A stretch of DNA of 64,000 bases, taken from NCBI RefSeq assembly GCF_014898815.1, contig NW_026515507.1, positions 124,001 through 188,000 on the forward strand, written 5' to 3'. The notes beneath the pieces were generated by a model. It ran no database searches. It saw only the letters and a list, made by a program, of their open reading frames with translations, and had not been told where the DNA came from. Below are positions 48,983 through 62,091 of the stretch, in pieces. The translations under genes and the position numbers were made by a program. This DNA comes from Panonychus citri. Its lineage: Eukaryota > Arthropoda > Arachnida > Trombidiformes > Tetranychidae. How positions within the stretch are numbered: the stretch's first letter is position 1; every line of letters begins with the position of its first letter.

Positions 48983-50036
48983 AGGGGAAAAGTTTGGTGA
49001 TAACTCAACGTTTTTCCCTGTTATCTTACCATGAAACTACAAGCTACATGGGAAAAGATTGAGATTATTGAGCTGATATCGTTATACATAATAAAATTGA
49101 ACATGAAGGAGGAAAAAAAAATAAAATTCAGGCTCAGGAAAAAAAAGGATTCTGGTTATTTAACGAACCATATTCAGGAAGGAACAGAAACACACAAATT
49201 TCGTTACTCATTTTGCCATGTAAAAGTTGAACTTTATTCTAGGTTTTTATCGAGTTTATTATCTTACATGGAATCATTGTAACTACCGAACAGAATAAGA
49301 AAGAGGAGAAAAAAAATATTGTCATCATGAAGGTTAATCTAATAACGATACTGATGCTGATGATAATCAGGGATAAAAACAGTAAAGGTAACAGGGAATT
49401 AGGAGAGTAAGCAAGTATTGAGGCAAGAGAGAGAAAAAAAAGTAAATTAACTAATAACAGTTAAGGTTGATTCTTATTCAGAATAATGCTGTAAGGATAT
49501 GATGAAAACTGCAAGGGTGGGTAATGCTGATGCTGGTGGTGGTTAAAGGTGAAAAGTGGGAAATTGCTTAAACAAAAAGGTCAGAATGAATGAGAAAAGT
49601 GTTAATATTAATAATATGTCTTGAGGAGTAATTTTTGGTTAAATAGATTGAGGAAAATGATTCAAGTGTAATGATGTTAATCAGTGAGAATGAGGCAAAA
49701 AAAACATCAACACCAAGTGCATACAATGTTATTATTGCTAATCACATGTAATGGTAAACATTTACACTGGAATTTAGTTAACCATTTTAGCCTTGGTTTA
49801 AATATGAAAATCAGAATCGATTTATATTCTTTACAAGAATAAGTCAAATTTGAATTCTTGAACTTTCAATCGCTGGACATTGTTTGTTTATCTCTTATTT
49901 ATCAGATTACAAATGATACATAACTTTTCAGACGAAAATGATGGTGATAATGATGAGCTTCCAAACGAAAATGTTTCATTAATTATTCACTAGTCTCATC
50001 CTGGAAAACCACCATCCCTTTTTTCCTGTATCACTG

Positions 50037-50040
<4 letters not shown>

Positions 50041-50068
<28 letters not shown>
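50041..50068. repeat. (TC)n microsatellite
   Basis: 14 TC units. Confidence 0.95.
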
Positions 50069-50071
<3 letters not shown>

Positions 50072-50703
50072 CTCTCTAATCACTATCATTATCCTTATCA
50101 CCACCAACACCATCATCATCATCATGATAATTTCAATTCTTGTTTTCCTTATTCTCATTATTATAATATGTTTCAGTCTATCTGATAATCTTTACATATC
50201 ATCATGGAAACAGTGAAAACTTATTAGTTGAAACATTTTTTTCTCATCTTCTTCCCTGGTACATGATTGAGATTAATAAAAACACAACAATATGAAATTC
50301 AGTTGAAATACAAGAGATATATTTAATAAATACACATACATGTACGTATGCTTACAGTTCATGCTATGTAATTATCTCCATGATAATGATGATGATTTTT
50401 GATAATATTCAACTTCAACTCTTGGTGTTGGTGGAAATGGGCAAGAAAAAAAGTTCAGAACTCATATGATTATAATATTTTTGATTAGTGTCATGATGAA
50501 CATATTATTATACTATTAAATCATTAGAATCATTAACTTATACAATTAACTTTTATGATGATAATTATTATCATTGTTCACTGTTGGAAAAGATGAAAAA
50601 TTTTATCTGATAACAATCAAGAAATGATATCAACCCCTCCGAGATGAGATAAACTCTGAAAATTTCATGAGATGATATTCATTGGGAAATTGGAATATTT
50701 TTT

Positions 50704-50704
<1 letters not shown>

Positions 50705-50737
<33 letters not shown>
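50705..50737. repeat. (CT)n microsatellite
   Basis: About 16 CT units. Confidence 0.95.
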
Positions 50738-50742
<5 letters not shown>

Positions 50743-52084
50743 TCTTGGGTTGCTGATAATTAACTTTGATAATTAATTTTCTCTCTCTATCTCTCTTTAT
50801 TATCCTCTCCAAATTGAAACCTAATTATTATCAAGTCAAGATATTTTTCATCAGATTAAGTGACTCATCAAATGATAATAATCAATATTAATGATTATAA
50901 TTTGAAAGATATTAATAATTGTAACTTTTTTTGAGAAGAAAAAAATCTCATTATTAATCTTTGATAATCTCATCAATTTCAGATCCAAAGGATTGACTGG
51001 ACAATAAAAGTAAACTGGTTAATATTCATACGAAGAAGTAGAGAAAAAAAAATAAAACTAAACAATAATACTGGACAATAGGAGTTGGTCAACATATAAT
51101 CTATTACTGTCTGACCCAAATTTCTGCCAGGCTGATTATCATTAACAATATGAATATAAATAACCTGATAACAATTGAACCTTATATTATCATACTCATC
51201 ATAGTAAAAGTTTCACCAGGTAAGAATTGAAATGATTTACTTTTGACATTTCATATCAATACACTTTTTGATTTTCAAAGAGAAAAAAAAAGAATCTGTT
51301 AATTGTTATCACAGAAATGAACTAATAATAACAATCGTCATCATCGTCGTCATGAATATGTTGAATTTCATGAGATGAAAGGAAAAAAATCAAACTCGAT
51401 CACACAACTTTCTCTGACCCATTGAAATAATATAAATTGTGAGAAAAGTTTTTCGACAAAACAAAAAAGTTGAATAACTTAATTAATTTTGATTGTTGTT
51501 AATTTAATTATACTCAAAGTAAAACATATGATTTTTCTGATGTGATTATCATTATAAATTTTCAATTACAATTAAACATTTAAATTACGTTTTTTTTATC
51601 ATCATTCTGTTGTTATAATAATAATATAACAAGTAACAATTGATAATATTGTACATTTGTTGTTATGTTGATTGTTATGGGAAAAATTGACTCTCTTATA
51701 TAATAATATTTTGTTATTTTCTTGTTGTTATTTTAATTTGATTTGAGAAATTATTTCTTGACAATTAAATTAAATTATACAAGGATAATAATGATGATAA
51801 TTTTTTCCTCTTCCTTTAAATTTATTTCCATTCAATTATAATGATTAATCGTAGATTACATTTTTTTTTGGTGAAAATCAAATGATAATCAAGGTTGACA
51901 TTGATTAACTACATCTGAATCAATCCATGTCATCAGATTGTTTCATTTCAATCATTTTTCATTACCATGAAACTCATTCACTTTTTATTTTGAAAAGATA
52001 TATCATGTGATTCAACTGATATTTTACTCAACCAGAATTTTGTTTCATATGATTGTGTTACGATGAAGATAAAAGTAACAAGGG

Positions 52085-52298
52085 TTCTGGGCGATCAACA
52101 TGATAGCTAAACACAATTCCTTAGTTTCATGGTTGTGGCGTAAAGATCCAACATTCGCTGACTCAGCTCTCCTGGAAGCGTCTCCGTTGGACGCTCGATT
52201 GAGTATCGCACATCCGTATCGTTAATAGCCCCACGGTCACTCTTTGATTCTTCATTTTCTCTAGCCTCTCCCTCTATTCCTTTCTCTTTCTCTTGCAA
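52085..52298. other. GC-richer patch open on both strands; possible exon of unknown gene
   Basis: The minus strand is open for 63 codons (52298-52107) and ends IERPTETLPGELSQRMLDLY plus a short tail and stop. The plus strand is open for about 50 codons, including WLWRKDPTFADSALLEASPL, and ends at TAA near 52227. Composition is clearly richer in GC than its surroundings. Neither protein is recognised, and the usual splice signals at its borders are weak. It may be an exon, a transposon scrap, or chance. Confidence 0.3.
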
Positions 52299-52625
52299 TT
52301 TGAATTTCAGTTAATCATCTGCATTGTTGATTAACAATTTACAGCACTTTTTTATTGTCGTATCGCTTCAGGTTTTTCTGGCATATTCGCATCAAAAATC
52401 GAGAATTGAGGCTGTATGATCAAATAGGACAGTTAATTATTACATAACTTGAGTTAATTATGATGTTAAATCATTTTCATTAGCTGTTTGTTCAATATTT
52501 GCTAAACTGCTTTGATTGATATAATTTACAGTTATTTTTTACTGTGTATGTTTATCAGATGAATTTATGATTATCATTAATATTTACACATTTGATGTTT
52601 TCATTCTATTTCCGTTTCTTGCATT

Positions 52626-52630
<5 letters not shown>

Positions 52631-52684
<54 letters not shown>
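52631..52684. repeat. (CT)n microsatellite
   Basis: 27 CT units, the source of Leu-Ser and Arg-Glu ORFs on both strands. Confidence 0.95.
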
Positions 52685-52687
<3 letters not shown>

Positions 52688-52780
52688 GTTATCATTTTCA
52701 TCCTCACCCACATCTTTTTGATAATCTTCACCGTAGATTCAATCAGATGCGCAGTTGAATTCAACACAATAATCAAAATA

Positions 52781-52834
52781 AACTCCAAAAGTCGATAGCG
52801 CAACCTCCCAGTTCTATGAGCCCACTAAGCTAAA
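52781..52834 (-). ncRNA. Possible tRNA-derived relic
   Basis: On the minus strand TAGCTTAGTGGG fits the RNA polymerase III A-box form TRGCNNAGYNGG. It is followed by AACTGGGAGGTTGCG, reminiscent of the variable and T-arm start of a tRNA. There is no proper B box and no acceptor stem, so it is not a working tRNA gene. A tRNA-derived SINE head or chance are the options. Confidence 0.2.
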
Positions 52835-54944
52835 TATTTATCTTCTTTTTCCTGCTCTCTGTCTCTCTTTCACTCCATATCTCCCTTTTTTCTTCTCTCA
52901 CTCTCTCCACTTTGCCTGCCATTTTCCTCTTTGATATTTATGTCTCTTTGTATCAGTATCACTCCGTCTGTCTTTCTGAGCCTTTCAAGTGAGAGCCACA
53001 GCAAGACACGACCAATCCCACCCCCAAAAGCACATGTATTAGTTTCATGTCTTTCTCTCTCTTCCTCTGATCTCAAAACTGAAAACCAAGTTCATGCAAA
53101 GTTCAAGTTTTACTCTGTGTCAATATTTTGATTAGTCTTTTTGAATATTTTCTTTCCTTCCCTTAAAACTTCAATTACTTTTTTTTGCTGCCATGACTTC
53201 AATCAATGAATACACTAAGTGACCATTTGGTGATATCCCAGTACATTGCAGTTGACAATATTTCCCTCAAATGAAATCGGTTTCAAAACCCAATTCAATA
53301 TTTTTACCAAGTTCATCTGAGTAGTGAATCTATTTACACACTTAAAGTGAATCATTCCATCAATTATCAGCATCAGTTTATTGAATTCATAATCTCACCT
53401 TTTTCTCAGTGTATTCACGTTGCTAATTGGATTTAGATATAAAATGAATTGAAAAGAGGGAGAGAACAAAAATAACAGAAGGAATAAAACTTTCTCCTTT
53501 TTTGTCTATGAAAAGGAAAATGGTGATCGATAATCTTGTGCCAAGGAAATTTTGTTCTAATAATTATCGATATAACACCCATAACATCATCAGTAACAAC
53601 AAAACCGTTAGATATTAATATCACACTGAGAAAATACTAGTTAAGTTCATCAAATTGAAAGAAAAGAAAAAAGTTTTTGTTCTGTTTTGGAAGAAAAAAG
53701 TTCTAAAAGTATTCGATACTCGATAAATACCATTGGAAAACAATAGGTTGTAACTGTTTAAGTTTTCAATGGATAAATTGTATATAAAGTTTTTCATCAA
53801 TTCGATCACTTTTTGGATTCTATTTCCACACAAATTTGTCTCAACTCTTCGAGTGGATGGTAAGTTTCACCTTTTTCGAACCTCGAAAATATTAAAAAGG
53901 ATATTATCATTTTCGTGAACTTGCAACCAAAAATTAACTTTTCGAATCAAAACTAAAGCAAATTCACTTTGTAAATTTTGGTTAATAAACCGAAACTCAA
54001 GTGAGAATACTTTAAATTACTCTAATGAGGAATGAACTTTTCTTCAGGGTAATTGATATGCTCTTATGTAACTAAAGTGTTAATGATACATGATATTTTA
54101 TTCATTAATTGCTCGTGAACACCAATTGTGCTGATTATTAGATTACAATTAAGGATAAACTAAATTGACGTGAACTTGAATGTTTTAAATAAATTTTATA
54201 ATCCAATCATATTTGACTGAATAACTGACCAAATAACTGGATACAAAGATACCAAGTGACCAATGAAATTAATTAATAAAAGTGAGCTCAATTGTAACCA
54301 TGGTAATTATCATGAGTAACTAAATTACTCCACACAATTAGATGAGAGTCAACATCAATTAAAAAGCTAATTTAGTAACAAATTAATATCTATTCACATA
54401 TAAATGTAACCTTACAATTGGATATTTAATTGTTCATAGTTGTTTGCATAGTTGATTGTCTGGAGTTGATAACAATTGAGAATTGCCAACAATTAATGCA
54501 CCATGATAGAGGTGATATTATATATGTAATAAGATTTTCATTGAAAAAAAAGTGAATTGAGTAAAAATCTCAATGTAAACTTTGGTAAAACTCTGGAAAT
54601 TGAGATGAAAAAATTTCATAATGATAAAGTGTTTACCTGATGAACATGCTCCCATAAAAATGAAGCTTATTTCATAACAATTACTTGATTATTCAAATAG
54701 TTATATTATATTATTAACCTATTAGAGATGAACAGAAAACTCACTATCATTGAACTTTTAGGAAGAGAAAAAGTTTATTATCGATTGTTATTCAGAATAA
54801 TAATAATAATAAAAAATTTCTCTCCACCCAAATAGTTTACATAATCTCTCATGAAACATATTGTTTCATACACCATGAAACCTTTTCCATGCAATATCTT
54901 ATACACGCTGAAATATTCACAATTCATGATGACTGATTTTCATA

Positions 54945-54946
<2 letters not shown>

Positions 54947-54992
<46 letters not shown>
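54947..54992. repeat. (TC)n microsatellite
   Basis: 23 TC units. Confidence 0.95.
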
Positions 54993-54995
<3 letters not shown>

Positions 54996-57691
54996 CTAAT
55001 AACAATATTCAATTCAATTGGAAAGTTCAGACAGATACATATAGATATAATATCACCATGAATATAACAGTTCATTGATTAAATTTTCCCATGGCAAATT
55101 TGACAATATCCTTCAAGCACAATTAAAACAAGTTGTTATTATTATTAATACATACATTTTAATTGTTTAAGTTATTCCTTCACAATTATAACATGATTAT
55201 GATTATATCTTGTTCAGTTTCTTGTTATTATAATGCTTAGGTTGTTATTCATAAAGAATCGATAATATTTATTCACAGGGAACTCACATGGTAAGGAGTT
55301 TGTGTGTTGGTGTGAGAGTAGGGCTTGGTTAAAAGGGAACAAAATAAGATTAATGAGTAATATTTTCTAGGCAGAAAAAAGTGTTTAATGTTAATTGTTC
55401 AATATAATGATCACATTAATCAATTTGGAAAAAGATAAATCAAAATCTTGAAGAGAAAGAAAATAATGAAAAAGGAAAACAAGAAGAAGAAGAAAAAGTT
55501 CATTCAACATTCAGCTCTAGATGAATATCAGCATTCAGATTTTAATGATTGTATTAATTAAAATACAACAACAACACTGCTGAAACTATGTAATAATTCA
55601 ATTAATATCATAAATGGTTCATCGTTAATTGTCTCAATCATGATGACGACGATTAATATGATGATGTAAACAATAAAGTTCTGATTATTATGATGAAAAT
55701 AATTATTAATAGATATTCACTAATATATCTTGAATGTACAATTGAATATAAATTATAAAGGTTAAGATGAAATGGTAAATCTGAATGGAAATGTGATTTT
55801 CACTGAGAAGTGTAAACATTATCATGTTGAATGTAAAAATGATTGTTGAATATTTTTGATGATTATGTTTCCATTATCATTTTATCATCAACATTATTAT
55901 CATGATAACCATCAAAGTGATTTAAGATAAACTGTAACCATCAAAAGTACATTGAACTTGATTCAACTAAGTTTCCAATTGCATCATTAATCAAATCCAA
56001 GTTAACCAACAAAAGTACAATGTCTAACCCATTTATTTGCAATTTCAACTTTATTTCCTTTACATCATCACCATCATGATAATGATCAGAACTTTGAGGA
56101 AAAAAAAATAACGAAGAAAAAAAAACAAAGTTAATTTCAAATTGAATTTCTTATTATTTTTTTCTCTCTCTTATAAATAATTTATCATTTGTTTACTTTC
56201 AAATATTAGTTGTCTCCATGATATTTATTCATGTCACCAGGTTTCAAGTTTTATCTTCTTGAAATAAATGGTCATATTTGCATCTATTGGACTGAGACAT
56301 GAATATACATTTTCATTAGTCTCTATCATCATGGTTGAAATGTAAATATCAATGAATTTTAAGTTTAAAAAATATTTTGATAAAAATTGAAATGATGAAG
56401 GAGGAAAAAGCTTTTTTTTTGCCAAATGATTTACTCTGTTTGTATATCCCTTTAGGCTGTTTAGTTCCGGTTTCAAGGAGACTCATTTTTCACTCAATTT
56501 ATTATATAAATATCATGATGATTATTATTATTACTATTATGATAATTATATTAAATGCGTTCAAGATTATCGTTATCCCTTGTATCATATTGGATGCTTA
56601 GCATTTGGAAGGGTGAAAAAAAAGTAGTTGCAGCATCTTGGGTACGGAAAAATTATTGATTCAATATGATGAAGATAATGATAGAAAATGTATACTGAAT
56701 TTCCATAGGAGGAGGGAAATGAAAATTCTGAGGAAAAAAAACTTTATCAGAAATATATTATTATTTGCATCTTGAATTTTTCTTTTCTTCCAAAGTAAAT
56801 GCTCAATCTTTTCTCTGCTATAAATACCATCAAGTGGATTGGAATTTAATAGAATTTTGTGGGAAAAGAAAAGTAAATTCTGTCTATCACATTTTTACCT
56901 TTATTTTCTATCTTACTCCTTATATATAGAATTCAAATTATTAGCAGGAATCATTTTCCATGATGAAAGAAAACCACCCAAAGATTATTATATAACCTCA
57001 ACATTTGAAACTACTCAATTATTAGGGTGAAAAATTTACATGGATAAATATATTTCATCAGTTGAAAGGTATATGAATATAATAAAGGCATTATCTTGAT
57101 ATTTCATTTCATCTTATTTAGCATTTAGCTTGGTTGAATTCTGTGAGTTCTGATTTCCTATTTATTTTTTTTTACTTTTCTTAGGTTAACCTCAATCTTC
57201 AGAGCATTTTATTATATTTTTTTCCTTCTTCTTCTTCAATTCAGAGATTATTTCTTATTCTATGTATTTATATTGATGAAAAGTTCTAGTTAATAAATAA
57301 TATTGCAGTTTATCGATTTTGAATGAATTCAGGAAGACTTTGATCAATTTTTGTTCTCCTCAACAATATATTATCAGGTAGATTGATTCTAGTGAAAGAG
57401 AGGAGGAAAATTTGCTCACTCTCATGGAGATATTATTATTATATAAGGTAAAAGATGTAAGGAATCTATGAATTCATCTGGGATTGGGAATCCGTTTTTA
57501 TACCATGAAATTTCATGATGGATAAAAATTAGGTGAACATGATTATATTGAAGATTTAAGACGAATCTAGATAATTAGCTAATTGGTTGATGGTGATTGA
57601 AATTTTGAATCAATTGATTAGATAAATGAAATAGATCAGGGAATCTTTAATTGCCGATGATCGTGATTAATTTGGGTGATTAATGATAATG

Positions 57692-57710
57692 CAGAGAGAG
57701 CAAGAGAGAG

Positions 57711-57747
<37 letters not shown>
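57692..57747. repeat. (AG)n microsatellite with two CAAG interruptions
   Basis: AG units interrupted twice by the same GAGAGAGCAA unit, then about 17 clean AG units. Confidence 0.95.
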
Positions 57748-57751
<4 letters not shown>

Positions 57752-58873
57752 TAGATTAGGATATTCTTTTTTTCCCTTCATGTTACCTTTTCTATCAGAA
57801 TTCATAACTGTCACTGAATTTAATCAATGAATTACACTGAGAAACGAAAAAAACTTACTGATTATCCAAATAACATCCTACCTCATCATGTTTATTGAAT
57901 ATAAATTCATGGTTTTACCACCAAACCATTTCTATCATCAGTGATAGACCCACTCCTACTTGCACTCCTCCTCTTTCATCATCATTATGAATCTTCATCT
58001 CTCTCTCTCACACACACTTACTGATGAAATACTCATGTTGAGGCAGATAATCAATCAAAATCACCATGATCAAAAGAAGCCAATCAAGATGGACATTATC
58101 ATCAACATCATCATGATGAAATTATAGTAGATGTGATTCTTTCTTCCCTATTATCGATACATGTAGCTACTCAAATATCCATGGTGATTTGATTCAAAGT
58201 TCAATAGTATAAAATGAGCTCTACCAGTTTCACAAATCAATATAAGATCCAGTGTTTTCAGCAATATCGATATTCAGTATAGCTTGTAATCCATTGTTAA
58301 TCTTAATTGTTTTATCCAGGTAATTTTTACAATCAAAGTAACTTGTTAATAACAAACAGCCCCAGCACGAAATAACAATAACTCTGCATCATCTTTGTGA
58401 AACAAAACATTATGAAAATTGTTTTTCAAAAGGCAGGGAAAAAAATAATATTACCATGAAAACAATTGTTCATCAAACAACAAGAGTTGTTATTTTTTTT
58501 TCTCTTGCATCATGAATGAATCAAATGATTGACATGAACATTTCAATCAATGAACAATAAAAGATGCATGATAAATGTTTCTCATCTTCAACTATCATCA
58601 CTATTATTATATCATTTGAATAATATGAATCTAGATGTATAAGGGAAGATTATTATACGAGAATGAATTTCCATGGTGAAAACTCTGATATTCTGTTTAG
58701 GATTTTTTTTTTGTTCAAAATTTTTTTCTCTTCTATCATTTTCATCATTCTCTTCCTCTTCCATGTTATTTATTCCAAGTTACTGAATAAAAATAATATA
58801 ATAATGATACCATTTGACTAAATAAGATAAAGATGATACATTTTGATTGAGAAATGATGATGATGATCAGGAA

Positions 58874-58937
58874 GATGATAAAGATAAAAATAAAGATAAA
58901 GATAAGGATGAAAATGAGGATGAGGATGAAAAATGAT
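58874..58937. repeat. Degenerate GATAAA/GATGAG hexamer array
   Basis: Imperfect six-base units run from GATAAA into GATGAAAATGAGGATGAG. They are purine-rich on the plus strand. Confidence 0.75.
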
Positions 58938-59127
58938 GCTCAATTGAATAAGAACCTTGAAATGAATAATGCTCATTGCTAACATGATGATAAGAAGATG
59001 AATGTTTAATAGTAGAAATTTATGAAATGCAAGAAAAGAAAAAAAAAGTTAAATGAACTAATACTTCCAAAGAGAGACAGAGAAGAAAATTTTATACAAA
59101 TGAATTATTATCTTTCATGGAGATTAT

Positions 59128-59145
59128 TATTATTATTATTATTCG
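59128..59145. repeat. (TTA)n microsatellite
   Basis: About five to six ATT/TTA units. Confidence 0.85.
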
Positions 59146-60905
59146 AATTGAGTTAGTTCTGATTAAATGAGAAATGATAAGAACTGTTTTTAGCTCTTTT
59201 TCTGTTCACAATGTGAATGACATTTTCTTTAATACTTATTAAAACTTTCAACGATAACAGTTGATTAAACTTTTTTATTAATCCTCTAGAGATGAGGATT
59301 AGTTGAATTCTTGAAAATGAAACAAAATGTTTCAGTTTATTTTCTGTAACATTGAGATGATTAAGAAAATAGTAACAATGTCTTCACTTCAACTTGAATA
59401 GTTATAAAGTCTTTGATTAATTAACTCAAATTGACCATTGACCTTGATTGTCATTTGCTTTTCAACCCTCTTTTCACTGGTCAAGAGGATTTATCATCTC
59501 TTTATGACACTGGTCGAATTATTATCATCATCATCATCATGATGGAGAAAGCTGATTAACTGTCTACCTTTTAATAATCTGTAGTTTACATTGATAAGCT
59601 CGATATTAATCAATGACATTTTTTTCCATTATTTTTCCTTGCATGAGTGAATAATAGTTTCAGATGAAGTTCTGATTTCAAATGTTTTTCTTGTTTTTCC
59701 CATGGAAGAAAAAAACTTACTCTTATACTTTTCAATGCTCTGAACTTATCATGTTAGCCTTTTTTTTGTAATATTATTATTGATTCTTTTCCATCGGTAG
59801 GTAACAATTGAAATTCCAAAATGCTTTGTCTGCATCTTGGAATAATTTCCCTTTCCCCCTCTTTTTCCCAGAAACATTATCATGAACTATCTCAATACGA
59901 ATGTTATTCTTAAATCAATGTTGCTCATGTTGCATAAATTAATCATTTCAAGTTCACAATCAAAGATAATATCTTTACATGTACTGTATGTACAAGTAAG
60001 TTAACATTCATTGAATTGCTTTTACCAACAATTTATTCATAACAATGATAATAACAATAATCATGCTTACAAGCAAATCACAGAGTTCATGGGATTCTGG
60101 ATGGAGAGTTAGTTCTTATTAATGAGATGTTTCTTGTTTCATGTAATCATGATTGGTATGTGATGTCATGATGACCATTTATTGAAATTACTCAGTTCTC
60201 AAAATCCATATAATGAATATTAATCCTTAGAATGTTATCATGAGCAATAGATTAACCGAGAAAATAATAAAATTATACAAAATGTGTAAAAGAAGAGAAA
60301 AAAGAAAAACAATTTTGATTCATTGTAACATGAAAATCACAGTTAGCTGAATTTTTCACTGTATCTTAGCGAGGTGAAAATCGATAACATGATAAAAGTG
60401 AAATTGCGAATCAATTGCGATGAAGAAAGAATTTTCATTCAATATTAATAAATGGAAATTCCATATTTGAAATGAGCTGATTCCAAAGCTCATTGAATTT
60501 TAGCAACCATATATTTACAGTGTTGCTTGAACATACAAAATGTTTCGAAGGTAGTATCACCATGGAATACAATATAATCTTTTTACAATTGATCAACAAT
60601 TAACTTTCCATATCCTGTTAATCGTCACAAGAAACATTTTAACAAATTTGAAATCAATGTAACTTATAAATATGGTAAAATTGAAGGTAGAAGTTTGTTT
60701 ATATTCAAGACAATTCTAAAGGGTGTATCCCTTAATGCGTTAATAGAAATGACTTCGTTAGCTGATTTTAATTTAAAAATTGTCGGAATTGATAGCTGCT
60801 TTGTCAGTATTTTTCTCAGCATCTATTAGTCCTGAAGACTTGTGACTTAAATGGAATGAGTTTAACTAAATGACTTAAGTCTCACTTAATTTTCATAGAA
60901 AAACA

Positions 60906-60950
60906 TCAAGGTCGTTCAGGTCATCGGTAGCATAACATATTTCAAGGTCA
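60906..60950 (+). promoter_or_regulatory. Cluster of three nuclear-receptor half-sites
   Basis: TCAAGGTCG (60906), AGGTCA (60918) and TCAAGGTCA (60942) lie within 45 bases. The first two are a direct repeat with three bases between. The third is an exact FTZ-F1/ERR-type extended half-site. Motif match only. Confidence 0.3.
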
Positions 60951-61348
60951 CGCAAAGTTCATTGCATTTTTTACACGATTCGATATCATGGGTAACGATT
61001 TTGAAGTTGATCAAAAATGTTAATCAGAAGATATGACAGTTTGATTAAAAAGCTACGAAAATGGTCAATTAACTGAACTCATCTTAACTGTTTACGCATA
61101 AGTCATAAAAAGCTTGAAACTTGAAACTAGTGTTATCTCGCATTCTCTTTTAAGGTATTGCCTTCAAATGACCTTGACAAATGCAAACAGAAACTTTGTA
61201 ACTGTTTTCTCAGATAATTTTCAAATGTTCTGGTCAATTAATCGGTTAATTTCATTTTACCATATTTTCCTATTCTTTAAAAATGTCATTGTCAGTTGCT
61301 ATCAAACCTTAGCCTGCTGATCTCGAATTTTCTCTTGACAGTGAATAA

Positions 61349-61633
61349 AAATCTATTTATAATCGTGTTGCAAATTTATATCTACAAAATTTATATGTGC
61401 TCAACCTTGCCCCAGTACGGGTTGAACAACCAGTCATATTAAACGAACATCTGATTGCAATAATGATAGTCTAATTTGCACATTGGCTATCCCTTGCTGA
61501 TTGGCAACTTCTACTCATTGTTGTACAAGCTATGGAGGATGATCGAGTACATAGCTGGACTATTGAAGAAGTCCAATGTAATTACTATTCTTTTCGTTCT
61601 GTTTTTATTATTGACCTTGAAACTCCAGCCTAA
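61349..61633 (+). pseudogene. Decayed coding-like region of unknown family
   Basis: One frame is open for 41 codons (61349-61471), stops once at TAA, and is open again for 52 codons (61475-61630). Sequence such as LYVLNLAPVRVEQPVILN and LADWQLLLIVVQAMEDDRV is varied in composition and unlike the low-complexity frames elsewhere. Two such runs in one frame are unusual in DNA this AT-rich. No family is recognised, and the overlapping frame beginning MHIGYPLL is likely a shadow. Confidence 0.3.
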
Positions 61634-61738
61634 ATACCTTAAAAGCTCTTCAACTACCTGAGCGTGGGAGGATAACTTTGCTGAATAAGGGCCACCACAT
61701 TACCTCAAAAGAAAAAATCAAGTGTGTTGAGTTCGAGA

Positions 61739-61761
61739 GAGTTTGAAAGCTATTCAAACTC
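61739..61761. repeat. Hairpin, 9-bp stem
   Basis: GAGTTTGAA and TTCAAACTC around AGCTA. Confidence 0.65.
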
Positions 61762-61944
61762 AGTCCGTTAGCTTGTAAAATTTTTGTTGGAAAATCTTTG
61801 CAATAGCGTGATTCTCTTTCTTTTCTCTTTCTTTTTTCTCTTTTTTTGTTACATTTGCACATATTTATCTTTTCATTAAATGTTAATTAATTAATTAAAT
61901 TCTTTCTTTTTATATTCAGCAAAGCCTAAAAATAGAATGCATTT

Positions 61945-61979
61945 AATCTCTATCCAATGATTAGCATTGGATAGAGATT
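61945..61979. repeat. Hairpin, perfect 15-bp stem, ATTAG loop
   Basis: AATCTCTATCCAATG and its exact reverse complement around ATTAG. A shorter hairpin with 7-bp arms (CAGAAAA/TTTTCTG) follows at about 61991-62008. Confidence 0.85.
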
Positions 61980-62091
61980 TGAAAACTACTCAGAAAACGA
62001 GTTTTCTGGGTTGAATTAACTTTAAATAAATTTTCCCGCCCTTTATATTCAAAAAATTGAAGAAAATTTTTTTTCAATGGTTAACCTTTAA

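Larger units (their letters stand above)
46712..52080. other. AT-rich non-coding block
   Basis: No gene is supported. It holds GAT and CT microsatellites and a palindrome at 48965. The open frame at 49031-49282 is Lys/Ile-rich with no family resemblance. Confidence 0.65.
53130..60700. other. AT-rich non-coding block
   Basis: No gene is supported. It contains CT, GA, AAT and GATAAA repeats. TGACCTTGA at 59439-59447 is an exact reverse FTZ-F1-type site, but a single 9-base match is weak evidence. Confidence 0.65.

Noticed and set aside
61945..61979. Pre-miRNA hairpin
   Set aside because: The stem is 15 bp with a 5-base loop, too short, and pairing stops at both ends.
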